64,000 bases of DNA from Struthio camelus (lineage: Eukaryota; Chordata; Aves; Struthioniformes; Struthionidae), in contig NC_090943.1 of NCBI RefSeq assembly GCF_040807025.1, positions 134,937,450-135,001,449 of the forward strand, given 5' to 3'. Below the pieces are notes generated by a model. It did not search any database and had not been told where the DNA came from. It saw nothing but the letters and a program-made list of their open reading frames with translations. Position numbers and translations under genes: made by a program. Shown piece by piece: positions 13,354 through 26,800 of the stretch. Position 1 is the stretch's first letter. Each line of letters opens with the position of its first letter.

Positions 13354-15219
13354 GAGGCTACAGTGTTTCTCAGTTCCTCTTAAGCATTTCCTGTTGCAAT
13401 GCCCACCACTCCTAACACCTCCAAATTTAATCCACTGAAATAAGCAGACTTTAAATTAAGGTGTTATAAGGTCATACAGCAAGGAAGATGATCGGATTAA
13501 AGAGGAAGTGGAGTTAAGTTAATACTGAGTCACTATTTTAAGTTCTGTGTTCAAGACAACAGCATGATAGCCTTTCAAGTGTAAATCAATCTTCAAGCAG
13601 GAAGGCTAAGAACTTTTCTATCAAAAAAGTTTTGTTTCTTTTTAAATCTGAACATGAAATGCAGGATAAAAATTCATCAGACAGACGAGATCTGGTCCCA
13701 GAGACAGATGTTTTACAGCTGTGCTTTGGGCTTCCTAAAGCCCATTAGAGCTAGCACATACAATTCCTAATGTAAACAAGCTGCTTTTAGCAACTACAAT
13801 ATTCACTCTGAACTCACACAACGCTAGTCAGAGCCACCACTCCTCATACTGATTTCAGCAAAAGAAACTGGCAATAACCTCAGTGTCTTGAGCTGGAATT
13901 TGCAAGTCCCCTCTCCTCCTCTTCCTGCCGTTCCTCATGACTCCTGAAAGGGAATTTTTCAGATGTAAAACCTGTGGAGATGAATGAGGTGATGCACCCA
14001 CATTTGCTTTTTTTTTTTTGGAGAACTATGGCAAGTGTTTATCCTCCATGAAGGCACATAAAATTGTCCAAGTCTTGAGAAAGGCAGGAAGGAAAGAGTA
14101 AAATTTCATTCCTTTACCTCCTGAGAGGTACCCTTCCGTAATACTATAAGCAGTTTACACAAAACAACTAGGGTTCTTCAGAAAGCAGTTTCTCATGTTC
14201 CACTCCGGCTACTCTGAAAGTGTTATCTTAAACCATTAGGTATCCTGAGCATGATATAGAAACAAAACTCCTGAAGGTAATTTTTTGTAAGGTGTCCATT
14301 CCTTATCTGAACAGTATAGCATAAACCGCCTATTTCTCTCTCCGGAAAACAGCAATAGCATAGTATTACTAAGAGTAACTAACTAGTACGTTATTTTACT
14401 TCCAACGCAAACTTTTTTCCACTAATTTTAACCAAATAAGAGTGATGAGACTGGGACTAAATTACACATGTTCATTTCAGTATAAGAAAGCTTTAGACTG
14501 TGATAGGAAGGAACTCAGCCTTATCCATCCGTCAGCTGAGACCAAGAAATCTCATACAAGCTCAAACTAACACAGGAATAATCTAGATACTTGGGATAAA
14601 AATCTGAATAATTGAATCCACTGAACTAAACGTTGATTTGGAAAAATTTGTGGCATATGAATTTACTCAGAAGGTTCAGGAACCCAATAGAGAACTTGAA
14701 GCTCACTAAAAAAGAATCACACACACACACACACAAAAGAACCATCTTTCTTGTGAATAAATTCTTCTAAAGATGAAATACTTTAAATTTGAGATCTCAG
14801 ACAAGCCATTTGTACATCAGTAAATCTTTAAGATTTTTATTCTTCTACCTCAGGAAGAAAACTGTGATTTTTCGGCAGCAGTTTATTAATTCTAGCAAAC
14901 CGTTCATAACATGCAATCCATACCATTGCTAGAATAAACACATTTTCCTATCAGTTTGAGCTCAAGCCAGCACATTTTTCTTTTGGTGTCCTTTGTTTCA
15001 CAGTTGATTATTCTAATTCTGTTTCTCCAGTGAAGGTTCCCAGGGAGCTGATCCAATCCACTTGCTCCCTGCCATCAAAAAGAAAAAGGCTTCTCCAAGC
15101 CACACTCCGTTCCCCCTCACCTGTTAGTACCAGCTCTGGGGTTCATCACACCCTTTTCTGAGCCAGTTTGATTCATTACAACAGCAAAACGCTCTTCATT
15201 TTATTGAGTTATTCTTCTG

Positions 15220-15241
15220 CCACTTTAGTGAACTAAAGTGG
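15220..15241. repeat. 10-bp inverted repeat, 2-nt loop
   Basis: ccactttagt and actaaagtgg are perfect reverse complements separated by ga. No surrounding gene or element explains it. Confidence 0.9.
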
Positions 15242-16862
15242 TTCACAGAAGGATCCGACAAGCACTGCCACTATGGCAAAGCTGCAGAACCATGTGGGTG
15301 GGAACAAGGCTGCAGAGCGACAAAGGCAGAGCACCAACTTCTTCCAGAACAGTGTCCTGTTAAATTAGCTCACTGCATTTCATCAAACAATACTCTGACT
15401 TATACATGATTACACGGGCAACAAGACATTCAGTAGCCTTCAACTATCTCAAGAGCCACAAAATAACTTATTGTACTAAAAATATAATGATTAGGTGTTC
15501 CTTATACAGATTTAAGTACAGCTGAAAAAATTAAAATTCTAACCAAGGTAACAGTAAGACAAGGATAACTCAGTTAGAAGACTAGGACAAAGAAAGCTTT
15601 GCAGGTTTTATCCAAGTTAAATAAAGAAAAATTAAAAAGGAAAAAAAACAACATACCAAGCCTTGTGAAAGTGACCAATTTTAAAAGCTTTAACAGAGCA
15701 GATACAACAAGTATTTCTGATAAGGAGAACACTGCAAGAATTGTTAATACAAAGAGGAAATCTTTTCTCCTAAAGATGTTTACTTTGATACAGGTACAGG
15801 TGATGTATCACAGAAGTCAACATACTTGTTTTCTTAAAATCCAAGAGCAAGAATTTGGAGGGGAGCAGTAAAGCCAACAAGTTGCAAGCTGTGTTACCAC
15901 AGGCCAATGCCAGTTTGCTCTAGGTTTTCTGAGCAGTGATTTCTGTCCACAGATGGATCTGCCTTGTTCTGGGATGGACTGCCTACTATGGATGGGCCAG
16001 TTCTCTTGAGAAGTGAACGTGTATCAAACATTATTCCCCCCATTATCAATTACAGAGCAAATAGGACAGCTCAGCTGCCACAGTCCTTAAATTGCTATTC
16101 ACTCAAAGTTCATCGCATACCTGAGACAACTCAATAGAGAAAGAACTCATTTCAGCATGCCCTTAAAAGAAAAGATGTCCTTCCCCAAAACATCACCCAC
16201 ACCACCATAATTATACCATATCAAATTAGACAAGGGATTTTCAGCCTTCCCAACCTTATCAGCTGCCTACCAAAAATCTTTATGTTAGGCAGCCACAAAA
16301 CACACCACTTATCTCGACGTGCTACAGAGGCTCTGAGAATAGGCCACAGAAGAAAATGGCAGCAGATCCCTGGAAGTCCCGCTGGGAGATAAGATTGGGC
16401 ATGCAGCTGGCATCCCAGCTGACCCTGCAACGACTGCTTCTAAGAGCCCCTCACTTCCTCCCACGAAAAAATTCATATTACCCAACCTTTCCCTTAAGTG
16501 CACAGTACAGGTGCATTGCTGGTCATGTAAAAAATCTCAGCAAGGAAATTGCATGTGAAGCACTGACAAACCAAAGGTTGACCACCCTTCATCTAGAGGC
16601 AGGCGTTCTGGCTTGGAATATTTTTTTGGGGGTGGGGGGCAGGGGGAAGAATTAGTGGTGGCAAGAGAGAAATAGAAACACCAGGAGGAAAGAGACTGAA
16701 TCTTTAAAATAACTTTACTGTGTTAGGAAAATTTCATTTGAAAACCGAGTTGAAAGCAATTCCTTTCATTTGTGTTTTACCTAGCTGCCATCTTCTTGGC
16801 AGCCAACCTGTTTTTTTTTTTTTTTTCCCTTTTTTTAAACCTCAACCACGTAAACATTTGGG

Positions 16863-16883
16863 TTTTTTTTTTTTGGGGGGGGG
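16863..16883. repeat. Abutting T12/G9 homopolymers
   Basis: Twelve T are followed directly by nine G. A longer interrupted T run lies about 50 bases upstream. Together these runs create the 171-codon open frame nearby, which I regard as spurious. Confidence 0.85.
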
Positions 16884-19800
16884 TAGTTTATTTTCTAGAG
16901 AATCAGCTATCTTAAGTCTCAGCCACCTTAAACATAACATTTCTTTAAATATAGCCATAATAAATGAAAAGAGACACAGAGCATTTTTACCCCCTTTCTA
17001 CCAGTCATCATCTTTCCTTGGCTTCAGGGCAAGGTTTAGCACCCTTGACTACAAAGGCTATCTACTACAATTATCACACCCAGGTTGGAAGGTGTGTTTC
17101 TGTTCCAGTGCTGTCTTTAAGAAGCTAATTCTTCCATCAGCAGCGCCATTTCTAGGAAACAACTCCTTCCTCCTGCATGGCTGCCACAAAGTTCAAATCC
17201 TAGCCTTGTTTAGGAAAAAAAAATACATTTACTAAGGAGTTACTGGCATGAGTGAAGGTCACTTCACTCATGGGTTGGGGATTACTGCAGAACTGCAGTG
17301 AAGTAGAAATGCAGGTGAAACTGATGCATTTTTTTTCCAGTAACCTCTTACAAGGTTACAATGGAATTAAAGTAAACTCTGGTAGGGTTACCACGGAATT
17401 AAAGAGTCATGCAACTGCCATACACTTATTCCTTTACAGAAGGACCAAAATTAACCTGTACCTTTGCAAAGATCAAGAGAAAGGGGGAAAAGTGAAGTTG
17501 AAGCCTGCTTATTCACCTCCTCAAAGAGAAATGACTAAATTAAAAGGAAGAATAAGGTTGTACCCCATTCCACATAGCTAAGTGAATGCAAAGCATAGCA
17601 GACACCTCATAACAGTACTGATAAATAAAGTGAATTACTTAGCAAGTCTCTCACAGACTTACCTCCTGAGGCAGTCAAGAAACCCCTATTTAACTCACTT
17701 TCTGAATGATTCCTTTCTAAATCAAGAGAGATATTAAATTGCTCACTATAGACTCTCAGTTTAATTCTTCACGGTTAAAACTACTTGAGGCAAAAATTAC
17801 ACCCTCATCCAGAATCCCATCATCAGAATTTAAAGGAATCTCTGAACTCACATGAGCATGACACAGGCCTTCATTTAACCCATCCTGACACAACCATACC
17901 ACCCTGTGAAGTTTGCAGGAAACCTGGACCAAAATTCAGTACCTATCTCAGGAACCAGAAACACAGTCTAAGCACCTCCCAAACCAACAACCGTAGAAGA
18001 TGACCTATCTGCTTTTTGCCTGGCAATAAACAACCAGATCCAACAGCTAGCTACTCCAGTCCCAAAGGAGTAAAAACTAGAGCACATCCTCAAAAAGCCA
18101 GAAGAACTGCACGGATACATACCAAAAAATTGGGATAAAAATTTGTATTTTTGAATCTTATGCCAAGCTATTTTTTTTTTTTTTAGTTCTAGTTATTCAG
18201 GTATTTCCACTCGCACATAAACAACAAAACAACATATATTCAAATTCAGAAGCCAAACAACTAAGTTACTTGGAATGCCAGATTTCCAGACTTCAGATAT
18301 GCTCTCCTACTCAGGAATATATAAGACTTTGAAAATATTTGTTATGCCCTAAACTGCTAATTAAGATGCATCCTTGAAACTTACTAGTCTCTCACCTATG
18401 TGCAATTTTATCTCAGCTTTATCATAGCGATATGTGAACATCTGTTAGCCTCATTGTTACCCTCTTTTCTTTAATCCTCCTTCCACTGAACATTATTAAT
18501 AATAACAAAGTCAGTCATATATCCTTACTGGTTGTCTTACTTTCATCTCTACAAATTCTAAGCCACTATTCCTTGCAGTCCGGAATAGCTCACTTTCTTG
18601 TAAGAGATTCTACCAAGCAACATTTCAGTATTGGATTTTGATTTGTACAGCTACATCGACCAACAAAAATAGTATTTCTGAGGCAAGGAATATTTTCATG
18701 CAATAAGCTATCATCAGCTTGGACTTCCCACTTACTAGCTCACCCAAGTTATTAATACCAAAGACCTTAACAGAATTTCTCCACTCCTCCCACACAAGGG
18801 TTTGCTTGATATTTCTCCCAGGACAGCACTATCTCAGTGCTCTCTCTCATCAAAGCTTTACTGTTTCTTCTCTTTTTGTCCTATCATCAAATCTCTGAAT
18901 TTCTAAAATTCCAGTTTTCAATTCAGTTTTAGACAGTTTTTCCTTGAATTATCTCTCAAAAAATGTTCTCAAAAAAATCTCCCAGTACTCCTTAACACCT
19001 AAAAATTACCGTTGAATAAATCCTGTTTACCTACTAAATAAATCCACAGCCTTCCTATTTTAAGATCCAGGACAAAAGTGCCTTTAATAAAGTCTTCCTT
19101 GGACTTGATCCAGACTCTGATCTACTTTACCACCGGTCACATTGTCTTCATTCCTCAAACCTTCTCTACTCCTTTGAAAAATTTCACAATTCCCTATGCA
19201 AGCTCCTCCCTGCCCCCCACCCCCCCCCCCGAATTTCGTTGCCTGGAAAGTGGCATCCTACAAGTGTTGGCTCCATTTTATGTGAACTGAAATATAACTA
19301 GACTTCTTCACCCACTCTCAACTAGTTCATAAACAGAGCAAAAAAAAATGCTTATTACTGCTCTATTCCTTAACCACTAAACAATTTGGGAATGCAGTTT
19401 TCCTGAAAAACAAAATTTGATGCAAAGCTTTGAAATGACCAAAAATATACGCTTATTCAAAGGCTCATGAAGAACCTCCAGAAAGTTGCCCGCAAGTTGC
19501 AATACTAAAGTGCCAACGGTGACCCATTCCGGCATTCCAGTGGTCACGGATTGATCGCCTCTTGCCAGGCAGCACCTAGATCCTAATAACATGAGATTTC
19601 ATCAGGCTTTGGTGCAGCCAGTGAACTCCTTCCATATTGACAAAAGGATCCTTTATGCTTTGGGGAGAAAGCAAAATTAGGAGTTGAAATGCATGTTTAT
19701 TTTGCAACATATCCTAATTATCTAAGACTAGCAAGAAAAATGCAACTCTGCTCAGCAAATAAAGAGGACTATAAATGGGAAAGAAGGTTAAAAACCTGGA

Positions 19801-22800
19801 AGGAGAGGCACAGTCTGAACATGCTCCCCCTCCTCCCCCAAAAAACCACACACCCTATGGGAAGGCTAAAGAGGCGGGGAGGGAGAGAGAAAGAGGGGAA
19901 AATAAAAGGTTTAGATTTCAGAGCAGAACTGCTTTTCCCTGAAATAAAAAAATAAAACACCCACACTTTGTACATTTGATGTACGTGTCCATTAAAATAC
20001 TCTAAGAAATGATGCTTACTTTGTGGACAGAAATCAAAACAAACAGTAGGGTAGGCCAATTTATTCCTAAATTGCCAAGAAGAAATTTTACAGCCAGCTA
20101 CCTGTTGAAGTTGTAGCAGAAAACAGAGAGCTCAACTGAAGAGTTTACGAAGTGACTCGATGATATTAAAATTACAGTGTTTCCAAATTATTCAGCACTG
20201 GATTCTCTAGCCCGCTAGCTTTTCCTAGGCAGGTAAGTCGCTGTGCTGTTTGCTATGCTTACCAGTCAATATTTAAATAAACTCTGAACAGAATAACCTC
20301 TAGGATCAAGATTGTGTATGTGAAATTTAATTTTCCCCTCAGAACCATTAGGAAGAAGGCAGACATTTTGGCTGCAATGACTTTTTCCAGACAATTGATT
20401 CTTGAAGTTATTTATTCCCCACCATTCCCCTCAAGGCCCTCTCGTCACAGCAATTGTCTATGTCAGAGGAAGGTTGGATGCAGCTCCCATGAAAGCCAAG
20501 CAAAACCACACCCAAAATAGCTATATAGGTCACTACAAAGCAAAGTGATCCCAACATCATGCCAGCAAGGGCTTCTGGTTAGTTCCCATATGCCAGTAAG
20601 CTTTCAAAATAGAGTGTTATGATACTATACTAATACAGTAGCTTATGGGATAATTAATACTTTTACTGAATTTTAACTTTTAAATTAGGACAGATCATTA
20701 ACTATTATCGTCAGTTTTTAAAGAAGAAAAGCATTTAGCAAAAAGGCACCAAAATAATCAGGATGCTCAGAAACAGCTACTGAGCAGCATTCATGAAATT
20801 AGAAAACCCAACAGCATGAAGATCATCAGTTTTGACTTGGCTTCTTCTAGGCGCATGTTTACATCTTTGAAAAGTCACAGTGTTGGAAGCTAAGAGCTAA
20901 TCAGCTTTTGTATGCTTAAGAATATACTTAAGAGCTTTGTTGTCATATTCAGGCACTTGGAATGCGTCCTTTAGGTCACAGGCTCTTTTTTATTTTTTTC
21001 TATTATGTCTTCCAAATAAGAATTCTGATGCGTAACTACGACGTGAAGTTTCCAGAGCCACTGATCTCTGGTGAGAGAAGAGCCGCTAAAAGTTACAGTT
21101 AAGATTCTACAGATGAAAAGAAGTCAAGAGGGAGAACTCTTTCATCAGGCTGTAACATCAGAATCCTATTAAAAGCATAGTTTGGAGTTAAGTTTTCATT
21201 CATTTTTGCATTGTGGCCAAAAATATACAGAATGTTTGATATTTTCTCCGGAAACTCCAATGTAGTTTGTATTTGTGTAAACAAGCTACTCTCAGAAATA
21301 AAAACGATGAGAAGTGATGGAAGTTAGCATCCATCGTAACGATGGAGGTAAATAGATGCAGGAATTTAATACATTAACTTTTCTGTTGGAGAAATTAGAT
21401 TTAAAACCTCACTTACACACAAAAGACCCATTTGTAAAAAAGAGTTTAATTATTTACTAAAACTTGCAGAGTTTTTTCACGTAGACAAGGAACATAAAAG
21501 TAACATAAAAGTGTCATCCATGTTACCTACGGGCATCAGTTAAGCAGATCGTAAGTCCAAGCAGTTGGCAATTTGTTCATAGAGGCCAACAAGGAAAGGG
21601 TTTGGAAGTCAGGATTTTAACTTGGGGGCGGGGCACGACACACAGCTTGTCATGCAGTTGTCCATATCCTGACTAGCCAGACAATTGTACTCGAACGGTG
21701 ATAATGCTAGATTCACGAAACCTAATACCAGCCAGTAGATTCTAAAAGCTTTCCATCTGAAAATTAATACAAAAACACAATGAGCTGGAAATAAGGAATA
21801 GAGATAAGGGATAGAACTTAAGGTCATGGATATGTTTATTTCCACCCTCTTTCTTTTTACTTTTTTCCCTCCTCCACCTATCTAAACAACCCGTATGCAT
21901 CATGCCATGTTCTAAAAGTACAAAAACAAAACAAAAACCAAACACCCAGACACCATAGGATGCTACAGATACGGCAAACGATACAGAGTCTCAACACAGG
22001 ATTTAAGAAGCTCTCTGAAAACCCACAAAATTCCTATTACTCACACCTTTCACCTTTATAGAAAATCATGTTTGGGGGGGGTTTTCTGGTTGTTTTAAAC
22101 CCATGTTGTATTCTTATATAGAAAATTCTTCTTAAGTTAAGGGCCTAGGCCACTTCCTGCTTGAACAGCTAAAGTTTGCAGCAACACGCTTTACACAGGC
22201 TACAGATCTTGGTTAGAACCTCACTCTGCAGAAGGGCACAACATGCCCAGTGAAATCAAAACGTGACCTATGCTACCTCCACACCTAGCAGCAGATATAT
22301 GCCTCAAAATACCTAAGCGAAGCTTCTTCAACTTAGTTATCAGTCTGTTTCGTATCTGCTTGCAAATAGTTTGTTTCACAATGTTTTAAAATCCTACTGC
22401 TATTTGAACGTTAAAACAGAGAAATATTGTGGACCTTACTCAAAAACTTTTGAATAAAAAACAACAAATAACTCTCCTGAAAATGCTACAGTATTGTTAA
22501 CTGGCCCCTTTACATACAATGAAAAGTCCTCACAGTGCTCCTTTGAACTAACCCTTCACATCTCCACATTAACCAAATTTAAAGGAAAATGGTGACAACT
22601 CCAATCTTCTAGCTTTGTACAGACTTCCGATTTCAATACACAGTATTCCATTATTTCTCATTTTGACTAATATTTTTACATTACCATGCCCTGATAAAAA
22701 TAATATTTTCCTAAATGGTTTGCTCAAAACTCGGCTTAATTGCTGAAGAAGAAATGCAATTATTTTGGATTTCAAATCTGAGCAAGTTTTTTTCATTTTT

Positions 22801-24576
22801 AAATAAGCTAACTGAGATTTACAAGTACAGAAACATCATTATATTGTTAAATATTTTGTGAGATATTTAGTCAGATATGATTATCTGATTAGTATTAGAG
22901 AATCACTAATGCAGTTAAACTTGCAACCACAAGCATTTGTCACTCTTAGAGTCTGCTCCAGAGATTTCAAAATGATTTTATATATGTCTTAGAAAAAAGC
23001 TTAAAGAGATTGAAACTAATCAGTTCAAGTTAATAGAGAAGCAGGACAGACCTTGTGCGAGTCTGTGGCATTTTCCAGTGCCATAGTAAGGGAAATTTTG
23101 TTTTGTAAAACTGTTGTTTCAAACGTCAAAGGATGTCTCATACAAAAAAAAAAAAAATTACTTTTTCCAAGCAGTTGTGGTTTTATCTTACAGAAGTTAA
23201 GCAACATGCTATTAAAAGGATCTCTGTGAAACGATGAGCACATTTGTAATAACAAATAAGAGAAAACAAGTAACATTCCCACTTTTAGTAGCTAGCGATA
23301 GAAAATGTTAAGAATGCAATTGTTCTAATCACCTGTTACAAACCTCAGAAACAAACAGTTGTTTTCCCCAGTAGCGCATCTTATTTTAAAAGGCATTACT
23401 AGAATTTTCCCACTATTGTTAAAAATGCAAACCCTTTAGAGGCAGCCCTCTCAAACTACCTCCTCACTGTTAAGTTTGTCAGAAACCCTGCTGTCTAGAG
23501 TGTGTTTTATGTAGGGCAATGTGATTTTTTTTTAAATGAAAAAAAATGAGTTGGAAACTTTCAGGACAGAAACTAGAGAGCTTGGAAGTTCCTCTCTTAG
23601 CAGTGCCTAGCAATGCAAAGGAGAGTTCTGCAAACGTGCCCCAAGCATCCAGCTACATTTAGCTTTCAGCCTTTTTATTATCATTGTCAATGAATGGGCC
23701 CCAGTCAAATTAAAGCTGCCATTTTAGGTTAAAGACTAGAGAGCCTCTGTTGTGCAACAACGAGACAAAAACACTCCAAGCGACAGATGCAGCATTCTCA
23801 TTGGAAAATGACGGATTTCAACTTTTATAAAAAAAAATTACCAATCATGCTTTTTAATATGAATTATATATTGATACTCACACATTACCGCAAACTAACA
23901 GGATTTATAATTGGGATAAATCAGCTACCCATGCTGCTAAGGTCATAGTCATTAGGATTTTTTTGCCGTCGTTAGAATGGATGATCTGTGAGGAAACGAA
24001 CAGAAACATTTTTTGTTCAACTTGCTTGTTTGTATCTCTCTGCTAGTTCCATACACTACGAGGAAAGGAAAGGAAAGGAAAAAAAAAAATAGACAAACAC
24101 ATTCTCCCGAAAGCCATCTTCTAGTATAAACACAGCTCGAAAGCAGCTTTGATGAAAGTAAAATCAAGACGCACATCTACACAGAAACAAACTTATTGCA
24201 TTGAGCTTATTCTGATATTTCCCAAGCCAAAAATCCACGAAAGACTAAGTGACTCGAAAAGCTTCTCGCAAATGAAAAATCGCCCTTTTTATAGGCTTGG
24301 AAGGCACATTCAGTACCTTCCCAAACGAAAACAAAGGCAGAAAGTGGGTAAGTACGGGGAGAGTTGTGTGGTGCATCTAGCAATCCCTCAGTAATTCAAA
24401 GGGAACTCCCCGGGCATTGCTACTTTTCTTTTGTCCATTGTCTGTTTAAAAAAAAACTAGTTTAAACCCAAGCGTGAGCAGTGTGTAAAAGTGATCTAAG
24501 GAAACCGGTTCGGTTTCCAGTTCGTGCCCTAAAACTACCCCTTCCCCAAGCGCCGTGCCCCCGCCCCCCCCCCTCC

Positions 24577-24594
24577 AAAAAAAAAAAAAAAAAA
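24577..24594. repeat. A18 homopolymer after a C-rich run
   Basis: A C-rich run (C10-T-CC) at 24564-24576 abuts eighteen A, followed by an agaaaag-type purine stretch. It marks the left edge of the first CpG island. On the minus strand it reads T18 then G-rich, which could be a pyrimidine tract or a length-variable site. Confidence 0.85.
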
Positions 24595-24654
24595 GAAAAG
24601 AGAAAAAGAAAGAGAAAAGGCGGACAGCGCCTCGGTCGGAGGGGTACCCCACAG

Positions 24655-24760
24655 TGCGGGAGTGTGTCCCCTTATGTAATGCTATCAGGATAAATGAATG
24701 CAATGTAATGATGGCTGCTCATTGCCTGCAGCTCCTTCTCCCAGAGACTCGCTAACAACC
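24655..24760. promoter_or_regulatory. AT-rich, conserved-looking island-edge segment
   Basis: Inside the island's left shoulder lies a complex, non-repetitive block with several TAAT-type and ATGCAAT-like words (for example tgaatgcaatgtaatgatgg). Such blocks surrounded by GC-rich DNA are often conserved, either as transcribed 5' UTR or as a transcription factor site cluster. Conservation cannot be measured here. Confidence 0.3.
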
Positions 24761-24782
24761 CTGCCCCCTCCCCCCGCCACCG

Positions 24783-24807
<25 letters not shown>
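24783..24807. repeat. (CA)12 microsatellite
   Basis: A perfect dinucleotide run of about 25 bases, followed by imperfect gcacacgc. On the minus strand it reads (TG)n. It is likely polymorphic in length. Confidence 0.95.
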
Positions 24808-24815
<8 letters not shown>

Positions 24816-26111
24816 TGTCCGCTTCCCACTTCCAGCGGCCCCGCACGCAGCGCCGCCGCCGCCCCGGCCCGGCCGAGCCCGCCGCACGCCAGCCCCGTTT
24901 CCCCCGTGAATCGCACACAAACAACCCCCCCCCCCCACGCCACCGCCGCCGCCCCCCGGCCTCGCTCCCTGACCGCTTGGCCTCAAACCACCTTTTCCGC
25001 TCACCCTCAAAACGGCCGGGATCGGGGAGGGGGCGCCCCGGCCCCGACCCCGCGTGCGTGACCCGCCCGGCGCCCCGGCCGCGGCCCCGACCCGGCGGCG
25101 GCGGGGCACGGCGGAGCGCGGCTGCCTCGCCGGGTTAAGTCGCTATTATGCGGCCGCCGCCAGCACCGCTCCGGCTCGCTTAGGTAGTGTCTTCTCCTCC
25201 CTCCCTCCCCCCCCGCCCGCTCCTCTTTCTTCTCCGGCTGTTGGGAGGCAGCCGGGAGCCCCCCCGCCGCCGCTCCCCGCCTCGGCTCGGGCAGGACAAT
25301 CGCCCCCGCCGCACCGGCAGCCGAGCGGCACCGCGTGCTCCCTCCGCCCGCCCTCCCGCCCGCCCTTCCTGCCTCCCGCCGCCGCCACCCACCACCTGGC
25401 CTTGGCGGGGGGTGCCCCGGCGCGGCGCGGCGCGGAGCGGCTCGGCCCGGCCGGCGCGGCCCGGCGGCGGCCAGCTCCGCGGCCCCATGTGCCGGCGCGG
25501 AGCGCGGCGGCGGCAGCGGGCGGGGCCGGGCCGGGCCGCGGCGTGCGCGGCGGGGAAGCGCCCTCACTTTGTTAGCGCTTGTTGTGCTGCCGCGGCCGGG
25601 AGCCGTCAGCGTGGTCAGCGGGGGAAGCGCTCCCGCGGCCATCCCGCCCGCCGCTCCCCGCAGGCCCCCGCCGCCGCCGCCGCGCAGTTTCGCCCAACTT
25701 TTCCCGGATTTTTCGCCGCCTCCCAAACTTGCGGCGCGGAGCCGAGGTGCGGGGAAAGGGGGGGGGGGAAAGGGGGCGCCGCCGCTCCGGCTCCCCGGGC
25801 CCCCTCCTCTCCCTTCCCTTCCCCTCCCCTCCCCCGAGGCGAGGCGGCCGGCCGGCCGGAGCACAACAAAAAGCCATTTACACCGGGGAAGTGCCCCGCT
25901 GGGCTCCCCCCCCCCCCCCGCCGCCTGGCCTGGCCCGGCCCGGAGCCGCGGCGGGGCGCAGCGCCCCCCGCCCCCTACACGGCCGGGGGGGCAGCAGGAC
26001 CCCCGCCGCTCCGCCGGCGACCTGCGGCCGGGTGCCCAGGCCGGCGGCTCCGCGGCCGGCGCCTTCCCCCCCCCCCCCGCCGCCCTCCCTCCGCGCCGAG
26101 CGAGGTGCGGG

Positions 26112-26121
26112 GTCACTCACC
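26112..26121 (-). other. Candidate splice donor of the leftward first exon
   Basis: On the minus strand the sequence reads ccggcccg then GTGAGTGAC, a near-ideal U1 donor, with the last exon base at 26121. If used, the first exon would end here and begin within a few hundred bases to the right. Weaker alternatives are GTGAGC ending an exon at 25005, GTGAGC near 26287 and AAG/GTTAGTG near 26744. No transcript evidence is available to choose between them. Confidence 0.35.
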
Positions 26122-26455
26122 GGGCCGGTGCGGGGGCCGTTGGGGACCGTTGGGGGCCGGTGTCCCCCTCTCGCTCCCTCGCCGCCCTTCGCCGAGGGGC
26201 CGGGGAGGAGGAGGGGACACGCTCCGGAGTTGGTGCCGCTGCCTGCGGGGGGGCGAGGCGGGGGTGCGGGTCTCTGCCTCACACGCACACACACACGGAG
26301 TTGCTCACTCGCACCGGGGCTGGGCTAAGAGGGGAGGAGGGGGGGAGATCCCTGACCAGGGCGGGCGAAGGAGGGGTGAAAGGGAGGGGAGGGAGAGGAA
26401 GGGTCAGCGCGGGTCTCGGGTAGTTTCGGGGTCTCCGCCGGGTCCCGGCTCCGCT

Positions 26456-26505
26456 TCGCTCCTTTGTGTAATTTCACTCGATTCAAGTTTAATCCGATAG
26501 TTCCC
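26456..26505 (-). promoter_or_regulatory. Low-GC islet inside the CpG island
   Basis: About 45 bases with balanced composition (for example gtgtaatttcactcgattca) interrupt the GC-rich island just upstream of the candidate donor. In vertebrate CpG-island promoters such islets often mark a conserved 5' UTR or a core promoter with sequence-specific sites. The GATTAA/TTTAATC words would suit homeodomain factors. Function is inferred. Confidence 0.3.
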
Positions 26506-26680
26506 GAGCGCGTCCGCAGGAGCCGAGCCGAGCGAGACACCAGCCAGCCAGGCGGCTGCCGCTGCTACCGCCCCCTCCCTCCTCCCGCAGCCACACGGCG
26601 CGCCCCCGACACCGCCCCCTCCCCGGGGGCGAGCGCGGCCGCACGCCCCGCCCCCGCCGCGCGCGTCACCGCACCGCCCG

Positions 26681-26693
26681 GCATAATTTATGC
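26681..26693. promoter_or_regulatory. AT-rich palindrome gcataatttatgc
   Basis: A 13-base palindrome (gcataa, t, ttatgc) is the only strongly AT-rich word for over 100 bases on either side. It could act as a TATA-like element for leftward transcription, with a start about 30 bases to the left, or as a POU/homeodomain dimer site. No direct support for either is present. Confidence 0.35.
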
Positions 26694-26800
26694 AACGAGA
26701 AAAAACCGCCCGGCCCCGCGCGGGGGTGGGGGAGGGGCCAGGGGTCACTAACCTTCCCCTCGGCCCCGACCCACCAGCGCCCCGCCGGGGCTCCCGCCGC

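Larger units (their letters stand above)
1..24640 (-). other. Non-coding AT-rich DNA, presumed CHD7 intron 1
   Basis: I found no exon-like coding segment on either strand. The open frames are short, start inside low-complexity DNA and resemble no family I recognise. Homopolymer runs and old repeats, listed separately, are the main structure. If the CpG island on the right holds the leftward CHD7 promoter, this stretch is the long intron between the non-coding first exon and the large first coding exon. That reading rests on synteny with RAB2A and not on sequence seen here. It could equally contain unrecognised non-coding RNA exons. Confidence 0.4.

Noticed and set aside
16720..17235. 171-codon plus-strand open frame
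   Set aside because: It reads through two poly(T) runs giving phenylalanine strings and a poly(G) run, and has no domain or splice context.
1..24640. CHD7 coding exons
   Set aside because: I looked for the glutamine, proline and histidine-rich start of the protein and for chromodomain or helicase motifs and saw none. Only the promoter region can be proposed here.
25007..26500. Very long open frames on both strands in the first CpG island (up to 437 codons)
   Set aside because: The predicted proteins are proline, arginine, alanine and glycine low-complexity in every frame at once, which is what GC-rich DNA with few stop codons gives. No domain is recognisable.
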